The position numbers were made by a program, and so were the translations under genes. Below are positions 1 through 7,885 of a stretch of 64,000 nt of DNA, piece after piece. Positions within the stretch are counted from its first letter, which is position 1. The number at the start of each line of letters is the position of its first letter. The stretch spans positions 3,782,001 through 3,846,000 of the forward strand of contig NZ_CP068771.1 of the NCBI RefSeq assembly GCF_018336935.1. The letters run 5' to 3'. Under the pieces are notes generated by a model that was not told where the DNA came from, made no database searches, and saw only the letters and a list, made by a program, of their open reading frames with translations. This DNA is from Serratia plymuthica (GTDB lineage: Bacteria; Pseudomonadota; Gammaproteobacteria; Enterobacterales; Enterobacteriaceae).

Positions 1-589
1 GATCGGCTGTTCCGAGCAGAGCAAGAGCATTCAGGGCACCAGCAAAGGGGTGTTCGAAGAGAAGCCGTATTTCAGCGACGAAGAGTGGCAGCGGGTGGCG
101 GATGGCTACAATGCGCTGGCGAAAATTGCCGCCGAAAAGGGGATGCAGGTTTGCCTGCACCACCATATGGGCACCGGCATCCAGACTACCGCAGAGATTG
201 ACCGCTACATGAGCATGGTGAACGACGACGTCTATCTGCTGTTTGATACCGGCCACGCTTACTACTCGGAAGGCAGCCAGCAGGCGATGATGGCGATACT
301 GGAAAAGTATCTGCCGCGCATTAACCATGTGCATTTGAAAGACGTGCGTGACGAAGTGGTCGCGGAAGTGAAAGCCAATAAGCTGAGCTTCCTGGATGGC
401 GTGAAGAAGGGCACCTTCACCGTGCCGGGTGATGGTGTGATCGACTTCCGTCCGGTGTTTAAACTGCTGGATGAGCGGGGTTACAAGGGTTGGATGGTGG
501 TGGAGGCCGAACAGGATCCGGCGCTGGCCAACCCGTTTGAATATGCGGTGAAGGCGCGCCGTTATATCAAGGAGACCGCCGGTATTTAA
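1..589 (+). CDS. iolE: Inosose (2-keto-myo-inositol) dehydratase, 3' part
   Basis: Only the C-terminal ~195 residues are present; the reading frame is open from base 2 through the left edge, so the true start lies outside the window. IolE dehydrates 2-keto-myo-inositol in the myo-inositol catabolic pathway. The visible part has the metal-dependent sugar isomerase/AP-endonuclease-2 TIM-barrel signatures: [17 protein letters not shown], the NHVHLKDVR strand and the VEAEQDPA end. These supply the acidic and histidine metal ligands of the fold. An internal GTG at 50 is not a plausible start because the homology continues upstream. Other iol genes presumably lie to the left. Identification is by recognition of the family; another sugar-isomerase-like member is the alternative. 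Confidence 0.85.
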   Translation, partial: IGCSEQSKSIQGTSKGVFEEKPYFSDEEWQRVADGYNALAKIAAEKGMQVCLHHHMGTGIQTTAEIDRYMSMVNDDVYLLFDTGHAYYSEGSQQAMMAILEKYLPRINHVHLKDVRDEVVAEVKANKLSFLDGVKKGTFTVPGDGVIDFRPVFKLLDERGYKGWMVVEAEQDPALANPFEYAVKARRYIKETAGI

Positions 590-603
590 TCGGGCCGGGC
601 AAG

Positions 604-728
<125 letters not shown>

Positions 729-732
729 AAAA

Positions 733-765
733 AAAGGTGTCTGAGTGATCAAGGCACCTTTTTTA
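733..765. terminator. Probable two-way terminator between iolE and the P1 peptidase gene
   Basis: An inverted repeat AAAAGGTG(T)C...AAGGCACCTTTTTT has an A-run on one side and a T-run on the other, so it can work on both strands. It lies between two convergent genes. Confidence 0.6.
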
Positions 766-775
766 TTTGCCGGGA

Positions 776-1954
776 TCAGGCGAGAGTTTTCCAGGTGGTG
801 ACCTGGCTGCCGGGCCATGGGGTGGCGGCGTAAACGCCACGGGCGATCGCCCGCGCCAGCGTGTCTGCCGCCAGGGCGCCAATTTGCAGCACCGCCAGCT
901 CGCGGCTGCCCTGAACCTCGCGCTTGCCGGTGGACAAGGCAAACACCACGTCGCCGTCGAACGGGCTGTGCAATGGGCGGATGGCGCGCGCCATGCCGTC
1001 CTGCGCCATGATCGCCACGCGTTTCAACTCCACCCGGGTCAGCGCCAGATCGGTGGCGATGCAGGCCAGGGTGGTGTTTTTTCTGCCGCCTGTCGGCTCG
1101 GTGGGCATCCAGTCTTCGCCCTGGCCATGCAACTGCGCCAGCGCCGCCGCGCCGCCGTTGCCGAATTCGCCGTTGACTTCATAAGGCGTGGCCCAGAAGG
1201 CTCGGGTGCCGGGAGCGACCACCGAACCCAGGCTGTTGACCGCCACCAGCGCGCCGACGGTTGCGCCGTTAGCCGCCACGATGGAAGCCGAGCCGAGGCC
1301 GCCTTTCAGCTTGCCCATGCCGGTCATGGCGCCATAGCCTGCACCCACGGTGCCGAGCGGGAAGTCGTGGCCCGCTTTGCCGGCCGCTTCTATCCCCAGT
1401 TGGCGGTAAGGCGGATCAAGCTGCCAGTTTTTATCGCCCGCGTTGTTCAGATCATACAGGCAGGCGGTAGGTACTATCGGGGAAACCGGCACGCCGGGAG
1501 CCGGCCGCAGGGCGTAGCCGCGGCCTTGTTGCCCCAGCCAGGCCGCGACGCCGTCCGCCGCCGCCAACCCGTATACCGAGCCGCCGCTCAGCACCAGCGC
1601 ATCGACGGTTTGCACCAGGTTATCTTCCCCCAGTGCGTCGGTTTCACGGGTTGCCGGGCCACCGCCACGGACGTCGACGGCGGCGACCGCCGGGCTATCC
1701 GGCAGGATCACCGTGGTGCCGGTGCGTACCTGGCTGCTCTGGGCGACGCCGACCTGCAGGCCGGGTACGTCGGTAATCAGGTTGCGGGCGCCGGTCCGCA
1801 CGGCGGGAGAGGTTGGCATGGCGGCCCCCAGGAAGGTGGTGGGAGAAAGGATGCCGATGGCACCCGTTACGCAGGCCAGCGTCTGCACAAAAGCGCGGCG
1901 GCTGACGGTTAAGGGCCGGTTAACCGGCCCTGATTCACTTTCGCTATCACTCAT
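776..1954 (-). CDS. P1-family (S58, DmpA-like) peptidase with Tat signal
   Basis: 392 aa. Residues ~18-24 read SRRAFVQ followed by a hydrophobic stretch, a twin-arginine export signal, so the enzyme probably acts in the periplasm. The body matches the P1/DmpA family: VRGGGPATRETD, LSGGSVYGLAAADGV, GTVGAGYGA and NTTLACIATD. In DmpA the chain self-cleaves before a Ser/Thr nucleophile at the last motif, so one of the Thr residues of NTT is the expected nucleophile. The family contains aminopeptidases acting on small peptides, D-amino-acid or beta-peptide amides; the substrate here is unknown. Its start overlaps the 3' end of yhhY by 8 bp and no strong ribosome site is visible, which suggests translational coupling. 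Confidence 0.8.
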   Translation of the reverse strand: MSDSESESGPVNRPLTVSRRAFVQTLACVTGAIGILSPTTFLGAAMPTSPAVRTGARNLITDVPGLQVGVAQSSQVRTGTTVILPDSPAVAAVDVRGGGPATRETDALGEDNLVQTVDALVLSGGSVYGLAAADGVAAWLGQQGRGYALRPAPGVPVSPIVPTACLYDLNNAGDKNWQLDPPYRQLGIEAAGKAGHDFPLGTVGAGYGAMTGMGKLKGGLGSASIVAANGATVGALVAVNSLGSVVAPGTRAFWATPYEVNGEFGNGGAAALAQLHGQGEDWMPTEPTGGRKNTTLACIATDLALTRVELKRVAIMAQDGMARAIRPLHSPFDGDVVFALSTGKREVQGSRELAVLQIGALAADTLARAIARGVYAATPWPGSQVTTWKTLA

Positions 1955-2468
1955 GATGCGCTTTTACCCGCTGCTCGCTGCGAAAGCGCGCCATATGATG
2001 AGAATCCACCAGCTCGCCATCGCGCATGGCATAAGCGCGGCTGGTACCTTCAATTTCAAAGCCGAACTTGCGGTAGAGCGCAATGGCGGCCTGATTGTCG
2101 GTAAACACCGTCAGTTCGATGCGTTCGATGGCTGCCCAGTTGTCGCAAAGATCGATCATCGCCTTCATCAGGCTGCTGCCCACGCCTTTGCCGTGGTAGC
2201 GCGCATCGACGCCAATGCCGAAGGTCGCCACATGACGGCGGCGCACTCGCTGGTTCAACATCACGCTCAACTGACCGACGACCTGCCCATCGATACAGGC
2301 CACCAGATTATGGGTGCCCGGTTCGAGGTTGGCGAGCCGCTTGTGCCATAGTTCGACGGAAGGTAGTGGAAGATGTAGCGTGTCACGGTAAGCCTTCGGC
2401 TGAGAATAAAGTTGATGCAGGGCCTGTGCATCTGCCGTTTCTACGTGACGAACTACGATTTCACCCAT
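1947..2468 (-). CDS. yhhY: GNAT-family N-acetyltransferase YhhY
   Basis: 173 aa from the ATG at 2468, which has a good ribosome site (AAGGAG, 8 nt upstream); an upstream in-frame ATG would add 23 residues without support. GNAT fold: the acetyl-CoA pyrophosphate loop is ARYHGKGVGSSLM, followed by the strand IERIELTVFTDNQAAIALYRKFGFEIEG split by the usual turn. Close to E. coli YhhY, for which N-acetylation of amino acids has been reported. In E. coli the order is yhhW-yhhX-ryhB-yhhY; here ryhB and yhhW follow but yhhX is absent. Confidence 0.85.
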   Translation of the reverse strand: MGEIVVRHVETADAQALHQLYSQPKAYRDTLHLPLPSVELWHKRLANLEPGTHNLVACIDGQVVGQLSVMLNQRVRRRHVATFGIGVDARYHGKGVGSSLMKAMIDLCDNWAAIERIELTVFTDNQAAIALYRKFGFEIEGTSRAYAMRDGELVDSHHMARFRSEQRVKAHHE

Positions 2469-2562
2469 TACGCTGCTCCTTTGGCTTACCGGTTGAATAA
2501 CCTTTGAATTTATCCGTTTATCCTGATGAGTCAACATTATTTCGGATGGGGCAAAATAACGC

Positions 2563-2592
2563 TTTACAGGTGCGAATGATAATGATTATTAT
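2563..2592 (+). promoter_or_regulatory. ryhB promoter with Fur box
   Basis: A 7-1-7 inverted repeat TGATAAT-G-ATTATTA at 2577-2591 fits the Fur box with one mismatch. It overlaps the likely -10 element (TATTAT, 2587-2592), with TTTACA at 2563-2568 as -35 (18-bp spacing). Iron-loaded Fur bound here would block the small RNA downstream. Confidence 0.8.
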
Positions 2593-2593
2593 T

Positions 2594-2706
2594 GCGATGC
2601 GTTCCGGGGAGAGCATCGCCTTTTTGATATTTTCCCTGCGAAGGCACGACATTGCTCACATTGCTTCCAGTGTTACTTAGCCAGCTCGGGTGCTGGCTTT
2701 TTTTTT
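2594..2706 (+). ncRNA. ryhB: RyhB iron-stress small RNA
   Basis: The diagnostic RyhB core, GCACGACATTGCTCACATTG, occurs at 2644-2663 and runs on into TTCCAGT, TTACTTAGCCAG and a GCTGGC-T(8) terminator, as in E. coli RyhB. RyhB pairs, with Hfq, to mRNAs of iron-using proteins (for example sodB and sdh) to spare iron. A Fur box directly upstream and the yhhY/yhhW context confirm the identity. The 5' end is uncertain (2594-2600). A GCGATGC...GCATCGC stem at 2594-2619 replaces the shorter 5' arm known in E. coli, making the RNA about 107-113 nt rather than ~90. Confidence 0.92.
2679..2706 (+). terminator. Intrinsic terminator of ryhB
   Basis: Stem AGCCAG (2679-2684) / CTGGCT (2693-2698) followed by eight further T residues. 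Confidence 0.9.
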
Positions 2707-2858
2707 GCCTGTTTTTACCCCCCTTCACGCCTTCAACAACTCCGCTGAAAATGACCTCGCGACTCCATCTAATTTTTTGAACAGAGGGGTGAGTTTTTTG
2801 CGCTTTCTTATTCTGCTGCCGGGACTAGACTGTAAAAAAACGTTGAGGAGAGTTGAAT

Positions 2859-3554
2859 ATGATTTATTTACGTAAAGCAGAAGATCGCGGTCATGCCAAT
2901 CACGGTTGGCTGGATAGCTGGCACACGTTCTCATTTGCCAACTACTACGATGCCGATTTTATGGGGTTCTCGGCGCTGCGGGTGATCAACGAAGACATGA
3001 TCGACGCGGGGCAGGGTTTTGGCACTCACCCGCATAAAGATATGGAAATCCTGACCTACGTGCTGAGCGGCACGGTAGAACATCAGGACAGCATGGGCAA
3101 CAAAGAGCAGATCCAGGCCGGTGAGTTCCAGATCATGAGTGCGGGCACCGGGGTGCGCCACTCTGAATACAACGGCAATAAGGATCGCCCGCTGCACCTG
3201 TATCAGATTTGGATTATTCCCGATCAGGTCGGGCTGGAGCCGCGTTATGAGCAACGTATGTTCGATGCGCCGCAAGGCCGCCAGTTAGTGCTGTCGCCGG
3301 ATGCGCGCGAGGGTTCGCTGAAGGTGTTCCAGGATATGACTTTGTCACGCTGGGCGTTGAACAAAGGCGAGCAGTCGGCGTATCAGATTGAGGCCCAGCG
3401 CCGCGTTTGGATCCAGGTAGTCCGCGGCAACGTGGTTATCAACGGTCAACAGGCCGGCACCAGCGATGCTTTTGCGGTGTGGGATGAAGCCGAGTTGTCG
3501 ATTCAGGCGGATGAAGACAGTGAAATCCTGTTGTTTGACCTGCCGCCGGTGTGA
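2859..3554 (+). CDS. yhhW: Pirin-family quercetin 2,3-dioxygenase YhhW
   Basis: 231 aa. The ATG at 2859 is preceded by GAGGAGAG at good spacing, and MIYLRKAEDRGHANHGW matches the family start; the in-frame ATG two codons upstream lacks support. Bicupin (pirin) fold with the metal-binding HPHKDMEILTYVLSG and GTGVRHSEYN motifs in the N-terminal cupin. E. coli YhhW oxidises quercetin in vitro; the physiological role is unclear. It stands alone between ryhB and gntR with its own terminator. Confidence 0.93.
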   Translation: MIYLRKAEDRGHANHGWLDSWHTFSFANYYDADFMGFSALRVINEDMIDAGQGFGTHPHKDMEILTYVLSGTVEHQDSMGNKEQIQAGEFQIMSAGTGVRHSEYNGNKDRPLHLYQIWIIPDQVGLEPRYEQRMFDAPQGRQLVLSPDAREGSLKVFQDMTLSRWALNKGEQSAYQIEAQRRVWIQVVRGNVVINGQQAGTSDAFAVWDEAELSIQADEDSEILLFDLPPV

Positions 3555-3571
3555 TTAAGCGGTAAATATCA

Positions 3572-3597
3572 AGGGCTCACGCGGTGAGCCCTTTTTG
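3572..3597 (+). terminator. Terminator of yhhW
   Basis: Stem AGGGCTCAC / GTGAGCCCT with a 3-nt loop and a T5 tract, 18 bp after the yhhW stop codon. Confidence 0.85.
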
Positions 3598-3685
3598 CAT
3601 TCGGCCATCCGGCAACCAACAATATCGGCCCCGGTTTTTTTTTGCTAAAATGAACGCCCTTTCACGGTTAGCCAGTTCATTGATA

Positions 3686-4681
3686 ATGAAGAAAAAACGG
3701 CCGGTACTTCAAGATGTTGCAGACAAGGTTGGCGTGACCAAGATGACGGTGAGCCGTTATCTGCGTAATCCCGATCAGGTTTCTGTCGCCTTGCAGCAAA
3801 AAATTGCCGTCGCGCTTGATGAGCTGGGCTACATTCCCAACCGTGCGCCGGATATCCTTTCCAACTCGACCAGCCGCGCCATTGGCGTACTGCTGCCGTC
3901 GTTAACCAACCAGGTATTTGCCGAAGTCTTGCGCGGTATCGAGAGCGTGACCGACGCGCACAACTACCAGACCATGCTGGCGCACTACGGTTATTTGCCG
4001 GAGCGTGAAGAGCAGCGCCTGACTTCGCTGCTGTCTTACAATATCGACGGCTTGATCCTGTCCGAACGCCACCATACTCCGCGTACCCTGAAGATGATCG
4101 AGGTGGCGGGCATCCCTGTGGTGGAGCTGATGGACTGCGTGTCGCCGTGCATTGATCTGGCGGTGGGCTTCAATAACTTCGAAGCCGCGCGCCAGATGAC
4201 CCAGCAAATCATCGCTCGCGGCCACCGTCACGTGGTGTATTTCGGCGCACGTCAGGATGAGCGCACCATTATCAAACAGCAGGGCTATGAGCAGGCAATG
4301 CGCGAGTCCGGTCTGGAGCCGTACAGCGTCATGACCGCGCGTTCGTCGTCCTATTCCGCCGGCGGCGAACTGCTGCGTCAGGCGCAACGCGACTATCCGC
4401 AGATTGACAGTATCTTTTGCACCAACGATGACCTGGCGATTGGCGCCACCTTTGAGTGTCAGCGTCAGGGGCTGTCGATTCCCGATCAGATGGCGATTGC
4501 CGGTTTCCACGGCCACGATATCGGTCAGGTGATGGTGCCGAAACTGGCGAGCGTGCTGACGCCGCGTGAAAGGATGGGGCAAATCGGCGCCGAGCGTCTG
4601 CTGGCGCGGTTGCGGGGCGAAACCCTCTGCCCGCGCATGGTGGACGTTGGTTTTACCGTCATCCCCGGCGGCAGTATTTGA
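3686..4681 (+). CDS. gntR: LacI-family gluconate repressor GntR
   Basis: 331 aa from the ATG at 3686 (MKKKRPVLQDVADKVG...). LacI-type helix-turn-helix VTKMTVSRYLRNPDQVS at residues ~17-33, then the periplasmic-binding-protein-like effector domain ending in GERLLARL-type residues. GntR represses the gluconate genes and is released by gluconate. Start choice follows the E. coli protein. The upstream region has only a weak ribosome site; an in-frame ATG at 3650 would add 12 residues and cannot be excluded. The target operators are visible before gntT. A weak GCGCC/GGCGC hairpin follows at 4711-4724. Confidence 0.95.
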   Translation: MKKKRPVLQDVADKVGVTKMTVSRYLRNPDQVSVALQQKIAVALDELGYIPNRAPDILSNSTSRAIGVLLPSLTNQVFAEVLRGIESVTDAHNYQTMLAHYGYLPEREEQRLTSLLSYNIDGLILSERHHTPRTLKMIEVAGIPVVELMDCVSPCIDLAVGFNNFEAARQMTQQIIARGHRHVVYFGARQDERTIIKQQGYEQAMRESGLEPYSVMTARSSSYSAGGELLRQAQRDYPQIDSIFCTNDDLAIGATFECQRQGLSIPDQMAIAGFHGHDIGQVMVPKLASVLTPRERMGQIGAERLLARLRGETLCPRMVDVGFTVIPGGSI

Positions 4682-4825
4682 CCGTTTCCAACTGATCCCA
4701 TTTTGAACCCGCGCCGTCCGGCGCGTTTCACCTCCTGTCTGTGCGCTTGCCGTTTATTGCTGCCGTAAGTTTGATCTCTATCCCAGAACGCGAATTTTAG
4801 TCGTTTACCCGATTCCGGTCTTCGT

Positions 4826-4857
4826 GTTGTTACCGGTATCATGATACCGGTAACAAC
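4826..4857. promoter_or_regulatory. Double GntR operator, perfect 32-bp palindrome
   Basis: The 32 bp are their own reverse complement. Each half contains TACCGGTA (4831-4838 and 4845-4852), the core of GntR boxes, so two boxes lie 14 bp apart around a TCATGA centre. Position between gntR and gntT fits repression of gluconate uptake by GntR. Confidence 0.8.
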
Positions 4858-4874
4858 GAGGTCAATGACCGTGC

Positions 4875-4911
4875 AGGGGCGCAGCATGCCGCAGCCGCAC
4901 GGAGCGGGGCG
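4875..4911 (+). repeat. Dispersed GC-rich repeat, copy 1
   Basis: AGGGGCGCAGCATGC (4875-4889) and AGCGGGGCG (4903-4911) recur at 16751-16765 and 16779-16787 with exactly the same 28-bp offset. Intergenic in both places. Confidence 0.6.
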
Positions 4912-5025
4912 AGTCAATCGCCCTCTACAAGCAGGGACAGAACCTTTGACTCAGTACCACCTACAGCTCGCCTTCTGACACCGGGGAAGAGCCTGAAAAT
5001 ACAACAAGCGCATGCTTTACGGTCT

Positions 5026-5130
5026 ATACCCTTCATACTTGAAGCTGCATCTGTGTTGGCTGCAAGCGTAAGCACCGTTCAACAAAACCCTTGGTTTTGT
5101 TGTGATGCCACTCCGATTATTTTGGGTCTA
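5026..5130. repeat. ERIC-like element with replaced centre
   Basis: Both ends are ERIC (ATACCCTTCATACTTGAAGC ... ATTATTTTGGGT) but the middle is a different hairpin, CAACAAAACC / GGTTTTGTTG. About 105 bp, in the gntT leader. Confidence 0.75.
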
Positions 5131-5171
5131 GGGTTAAAGAGAGTCGCGATAAAAAGGGTTGGAGAAAAATT

Positions 5172-6488
5172 ATGCCATTAGTGATTGTTGCAGGCGGCGT
5201 AGCGTTGCTACTGCTGCTGATGATTCGCTTTAAGCTGAACGGCTTTATCTCTCTGGTTTTGGTAGCGCTGGCGGTGGGTATCGCACAGGGCATGCCGGTG
5301 GATAAAGTTATCGGCTCCATCAAGGCCGGCGTTGGCGGCACGCTGGGCAGCCTGGCGTTGATCATGGGCTTTGGCGCCATGCTCGGCAAGTTGCTGGCGG
5401 ACTGCGGCGGCGCTCAGCGCATCGCCACTACGCTGATCGACAAGTTCGGTAAAAAACACATTCAATGGGCGGTGGTGCTGACCGGTTTTACCGTCGGTTT
5501 CGCTCTGTTCTATGAGGTCGGCTTCGTGCTGCTGCTGCCGTTGGTATTCAGCATCGCCGCCTCCGCGCGCGTTCCGCTGCTGTACGTTGGCGTGCCGATG
5601 GCGGCTGCGTTGTCGGTGACCCACGGTTTCCTGCCGCCGCACCCGGGCCCAACGGCGATCGCCACCATCTTCCATGCCGACATGGGGAAAACCCTGCTGT
5701 ACGGCACGTTGCTGGCCATTCCGACGGTGATCCTGGCCGGCCCGGTCTACGCCCGCTTCCTGAAAGGCATCGACAAGCCGGTGCCGGAAGGCCTGTATAA
5801 CCCGAAAATCTTCACCGAAGAAGAAATGCCAAGTTTTGGCATCAGCGTTGCCACTTCTCTGGTGCCGGTGATCCTGATGGCACTGCGCGCAGTGGCCGAA
5901 ATGGTGCTGCCGAAGGGCCATACGCTGCTGCGCTTTGCCGAGTTCTTCGGCGATCCGGTGATGGCGACGCTGATTGCGGTGCTGATCGCTATCTTCACCT
6001 TTGGTCTTAACCGTGGCCGCACCATGGATGAAGTGATGGGCACCATCACAGATTCAATCAAAATTATCGCCATGATGCTGTTGATCATCGGCGGTGGCGG
6101 CGCGTTCAAGCAGGTGCTGGTCGACAGCGGCGTAGAAAAATACATCGCCGGTTTGATGGAAGGCAGCAACGTATCGCCAATTCTGATGGCGTGGTCCATC
6201 GCCGCGGCGCTGCGTCTGGCGCTGGGTTCCGCTACCGTGGCGGCGATCACTGCCGGCGGTATCGTCGCCCCGCTGATTGCCACCACCGGCGTCAGCCCGG
6301 AGCTGATGGTGATCGCGGTCGGTTCGGGCAGCGTGATTTTCTCTCACGTCAACGATCCGGGTTTCTGGCTGTTCAAGGAGTATTTCAACCTGAGCATCAT
6401 GGAGACCCTCAAATCCTGGTCGGTGCTGGAAACCATCATCTCGGTCTGCGGGCTGGTGGGCTGTCTGCTGTTGGCAACGGTCGTATAA
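5172..6488 (+). CDS. gntT: Gluconate:H+ symporter of the high-affinity GntT type
   Basis: 438 aa, the length of GntT (GntU is 446). An integral inner-membrane GntP-family permease with about a dozen hydrophobic segments; family signatures include IKAGVGGTLGSLALIMGFG, VGFALFYEVGFVLLLPLVF, VTHGFLPPHPGPTAIA and GSVIFSHVNDPGFW. Sequence is closer to E. coli GntT than to GntU although it occupies the gntRKU place. Start ATG has GGAG-type spacing (GTTGGAGAAAAATT). It brings in gluconate for GntK next door and is probably under GntR control through the upstream palindrome. Confidence 0.92.
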   Translation: MPLVIVAGGVALLLLLMIRFKLNGFISLVLVALAVGIAQGMPVDKVIGSIKAGVGGTLGSLALIMGFGAMLGKLLADCGGAQRIATTLIDKFGKKHIQWAVVLTGFTVGFALFYEVGFVLLLPLVFSIAASARVPLLYVGVPMAAALSVTHGFLPPHPGPTAIATIFHADMGKTLLYGTLLAIPTVILAGPVYARFLKGIDKPVPEGLYNPKIFTEEEMPSFGISVATSLVPVILMALRAVAEMVLPKGHTLLRFAEFFGDPVMATLIAVLIAIFTFGLNRGRTMDEVMGTITDSIKIIAMMLLIIGGGGAFKQVLVDSGVEKYIAGLMEGSNVSPILMAWSIAAALRLALGSATVAAITAGGIVAPLIATTGVSPELMVIAVGSGSVIFSHVNDPGFWLFKEYFNLSIMETLKSWSVLETIISVCGLVGCLLLATVV

Positions 6489-6497
6489 TTTATCCGG

Positions 6498-6545
6498 CGC
6501 CTTTCAAGCTGCGGCATGGTTGGCCGCAGCTTGAAATTCATAGGA
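6498..6545. repeat. Short ERIC-related palindrome after gntT
   Basis: A perfect 10-bp stem (AAGCTGCGGC 6506-6515 / GCCGCAGCTT 6523-6532) flanked by GCGCCTTTC and GAAATTCATAGG. The same ends border the larger element at 22748-22863. It has no T-run, so it may mark the gntT mRNA 3' end or be only a repeat. Confidence 0.6.
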
Positions 6546-6659
6546 TATTTCGAGGCTATCGGGTGCCGCGCGGCACCGGGCATCATTTCGAGTTTGGGGC
6601 GCATTGAGCGTGCAATCTACCGGACAAACCTGCGTGAGTCCCCATAAGGGCATGAAATT

Positions 6660-7190
6660 ATGAGCAATCCGCAACACCACGTATTTATTTTGATGGGCGT
6701 TTCAGGCAGCGGTAAATCCGCCGTCGCCAGCGACGTTGCCTACCAGGCCCACGCCGCGATGCTGGACGGCGACTACCTGCACCCACGCGCCAATATCAAC
6801 AAAATGGCGTCCGGGCATGCGCTGGACGACAACGATCGCGCCCCGTGGCTGACGGCACTGAACGACGCCATTTTCGCCATGCAGCGTACCAATGACGTGT
6901 CGCTGCTGGTGTGTTCGGCGCTGAAAAAAAGCTACCGCGACCGGCTGCGCGAAGGTAACAGCAACCTGCATTTTATCTATCTGAAAGGGGATAAGGCGGT
7001 GATTGAAGAGCGCTTGAAACAGCGCAAGGGGCATTTCTTCAAGCCGCAGATGCTGGTTTCTCAGTTCGCGACGCTTGAAGAGCCGGGCGAGCAGGAGCAG
7101 GACGTGCGGGCGATTGACATCAACCAGCCGCTGGACGGCGTGATCGCCGATACCTTGGCTTACATTCGCAGCGTCGCAACCCCGCAATAA
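6660..7190 (+). CDS. gntK: Gluconokinase
   Basis: 176 aa. Phosphorylates gluconate to 6-phosphogluconate, feeding the pentose-phosphate and Entner-Doudoroff routes. P-loop GVSGSGKS at residues 14-21, substrate segment DGDYLHP, and the CSALKKSYRDRLR region typical of the GntK family in the P-loop kinase fold. Follows gntT by 171 bp, with the palindromic repeat in between; ribosome site is weak (TAAGGG). GntK rather than the idonate-linked IdnK is inferred from the gntR-gntT neighbourhood. Confidence 0.93.
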   Translation: MSNPQHHVFILMGVSGSGKSAVASDVAYQAHAAMLDGDYLHPRANINKMASGHALDDNDRAPWLTALNDAIFAMQRTNDVSLLVCSALKKSYRDRLREGNSNLHFIYLKGDKAVIEERLKQRKGHFFKPQMLVSQFATLEEPGEQEQDVRAIDINQPLDGVIADTLAYIRSVATPQ

Positions 7191-7235
7191 CCGGCTGCGC
7201 CATGATACCGGCGCCGCCAGGCGCCAGTATGTTCA

Positions 7236-7829
7236 CTACAACTTCATGTAAGCCCGCACGCCGTCCAGGAACATCTGGGTCGACAACATCACCAGAATCA
7301 ACCCCATCAGCCTTTCCAGCGCGCTGACCCCTTTGCTGCCCAGCAGGCGCAGGAACAGATTCGACATCAGCAATATCGCGGCGGAAATGCCCCAGGCAAT
7401 CAGCAGGGCCACCACCAGATGCGAAATCTGGTTCGGATACTGGTGCGAGAGCAGCATCAGCGCCGCCAAAATCGACGGCCCTGCCACCAATGGGATCGCC
7501 AGCGGCACCAGGAAAGGTTCTTCACCGGCGGAAAGCCCGCTGCTGTTGCCCTCCTGCGAAGGGAAAATCATCTTGATGGCGATCAGGAACAGGATAATCC
7601 CGCCGGAAATGGACACGGTCTCGGTACGCAGGTTGAGGAACGCCAGGATTTTCTCGCCGGCGAACAGGAAAATCAGCATCAGCAGCAGGGCGATCAGCAG
7701 CTCGCGAATCAACACCATCCGCCGGCGGCGCGGCTCCAGATGCTTGAGCACCGACATGAAAATCGGCAGGTTGCCCAGCGGATCCATGATTAAAAACAGC
7801 AATACCGTGACTGAAATCATCTCTGTCAT
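7236..7829 (-). CDS. yhgN: MarC-family inner-membrane protein YhgN
   Basis: 197 aa from the ATG at 7829, preceded by GAGGT. Six hydrophobic segments and the family motifs LFLIMDPLGNLPIFM near the start and PLAIPLVAGPSILA in the middle. Function of the MarC/YhgN family is not firmly known; transport has been proposed. Convergent with gntK and divergent from asd, as in E. coli. Confidence 0.9.
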   Translation of the reverse strand: MTEMISVTVLLFLIMDPLGNLPIFMSVLKHLEPRRRRMVLIRELLIALLLMLIFLFAGEKILAFLNLRTETVSISGGIILFLIAIKMIFPSQEGNSSGLSAGEEPFLVPLAIPLVAGPSILAALMLLSHQYPNQISHLVVALLIAWGISAAILLMSNLFLRLLGSKGVSALERLMGLILVMLSTQMFLDGVRAYMKL

Positions 7830-7885
7830 TATTACCTCAGAATTAAAAAAACACGCCGCCCATCCCGACGGTGCACAGGCCATAG

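Larger units (their letters stand above)
4682..5171 (+). other. 490-bp gntR-gntT interval: operators, 37-bp repeat and ERIC-like element
   Basis: Holds a weak gntR terminator hairpin, the double GntR palindrome at 4826-4857, a copy of a dispersed GC-rich repeat at 4875-4911 and a modified ERIC element at 5026-5130. No coding potential is evident. If transcription starts near the operator, gntT has a leader of about 300 nt that includes the repeats. Confidence 0.6.

Noticed and set aside
2690..2934. Small frames around the ryhB terminator and yhhW start (61 and 69 codons)
   Set aside because: They run through the ryhB terminator or oppose the yhhW start, with no homology.
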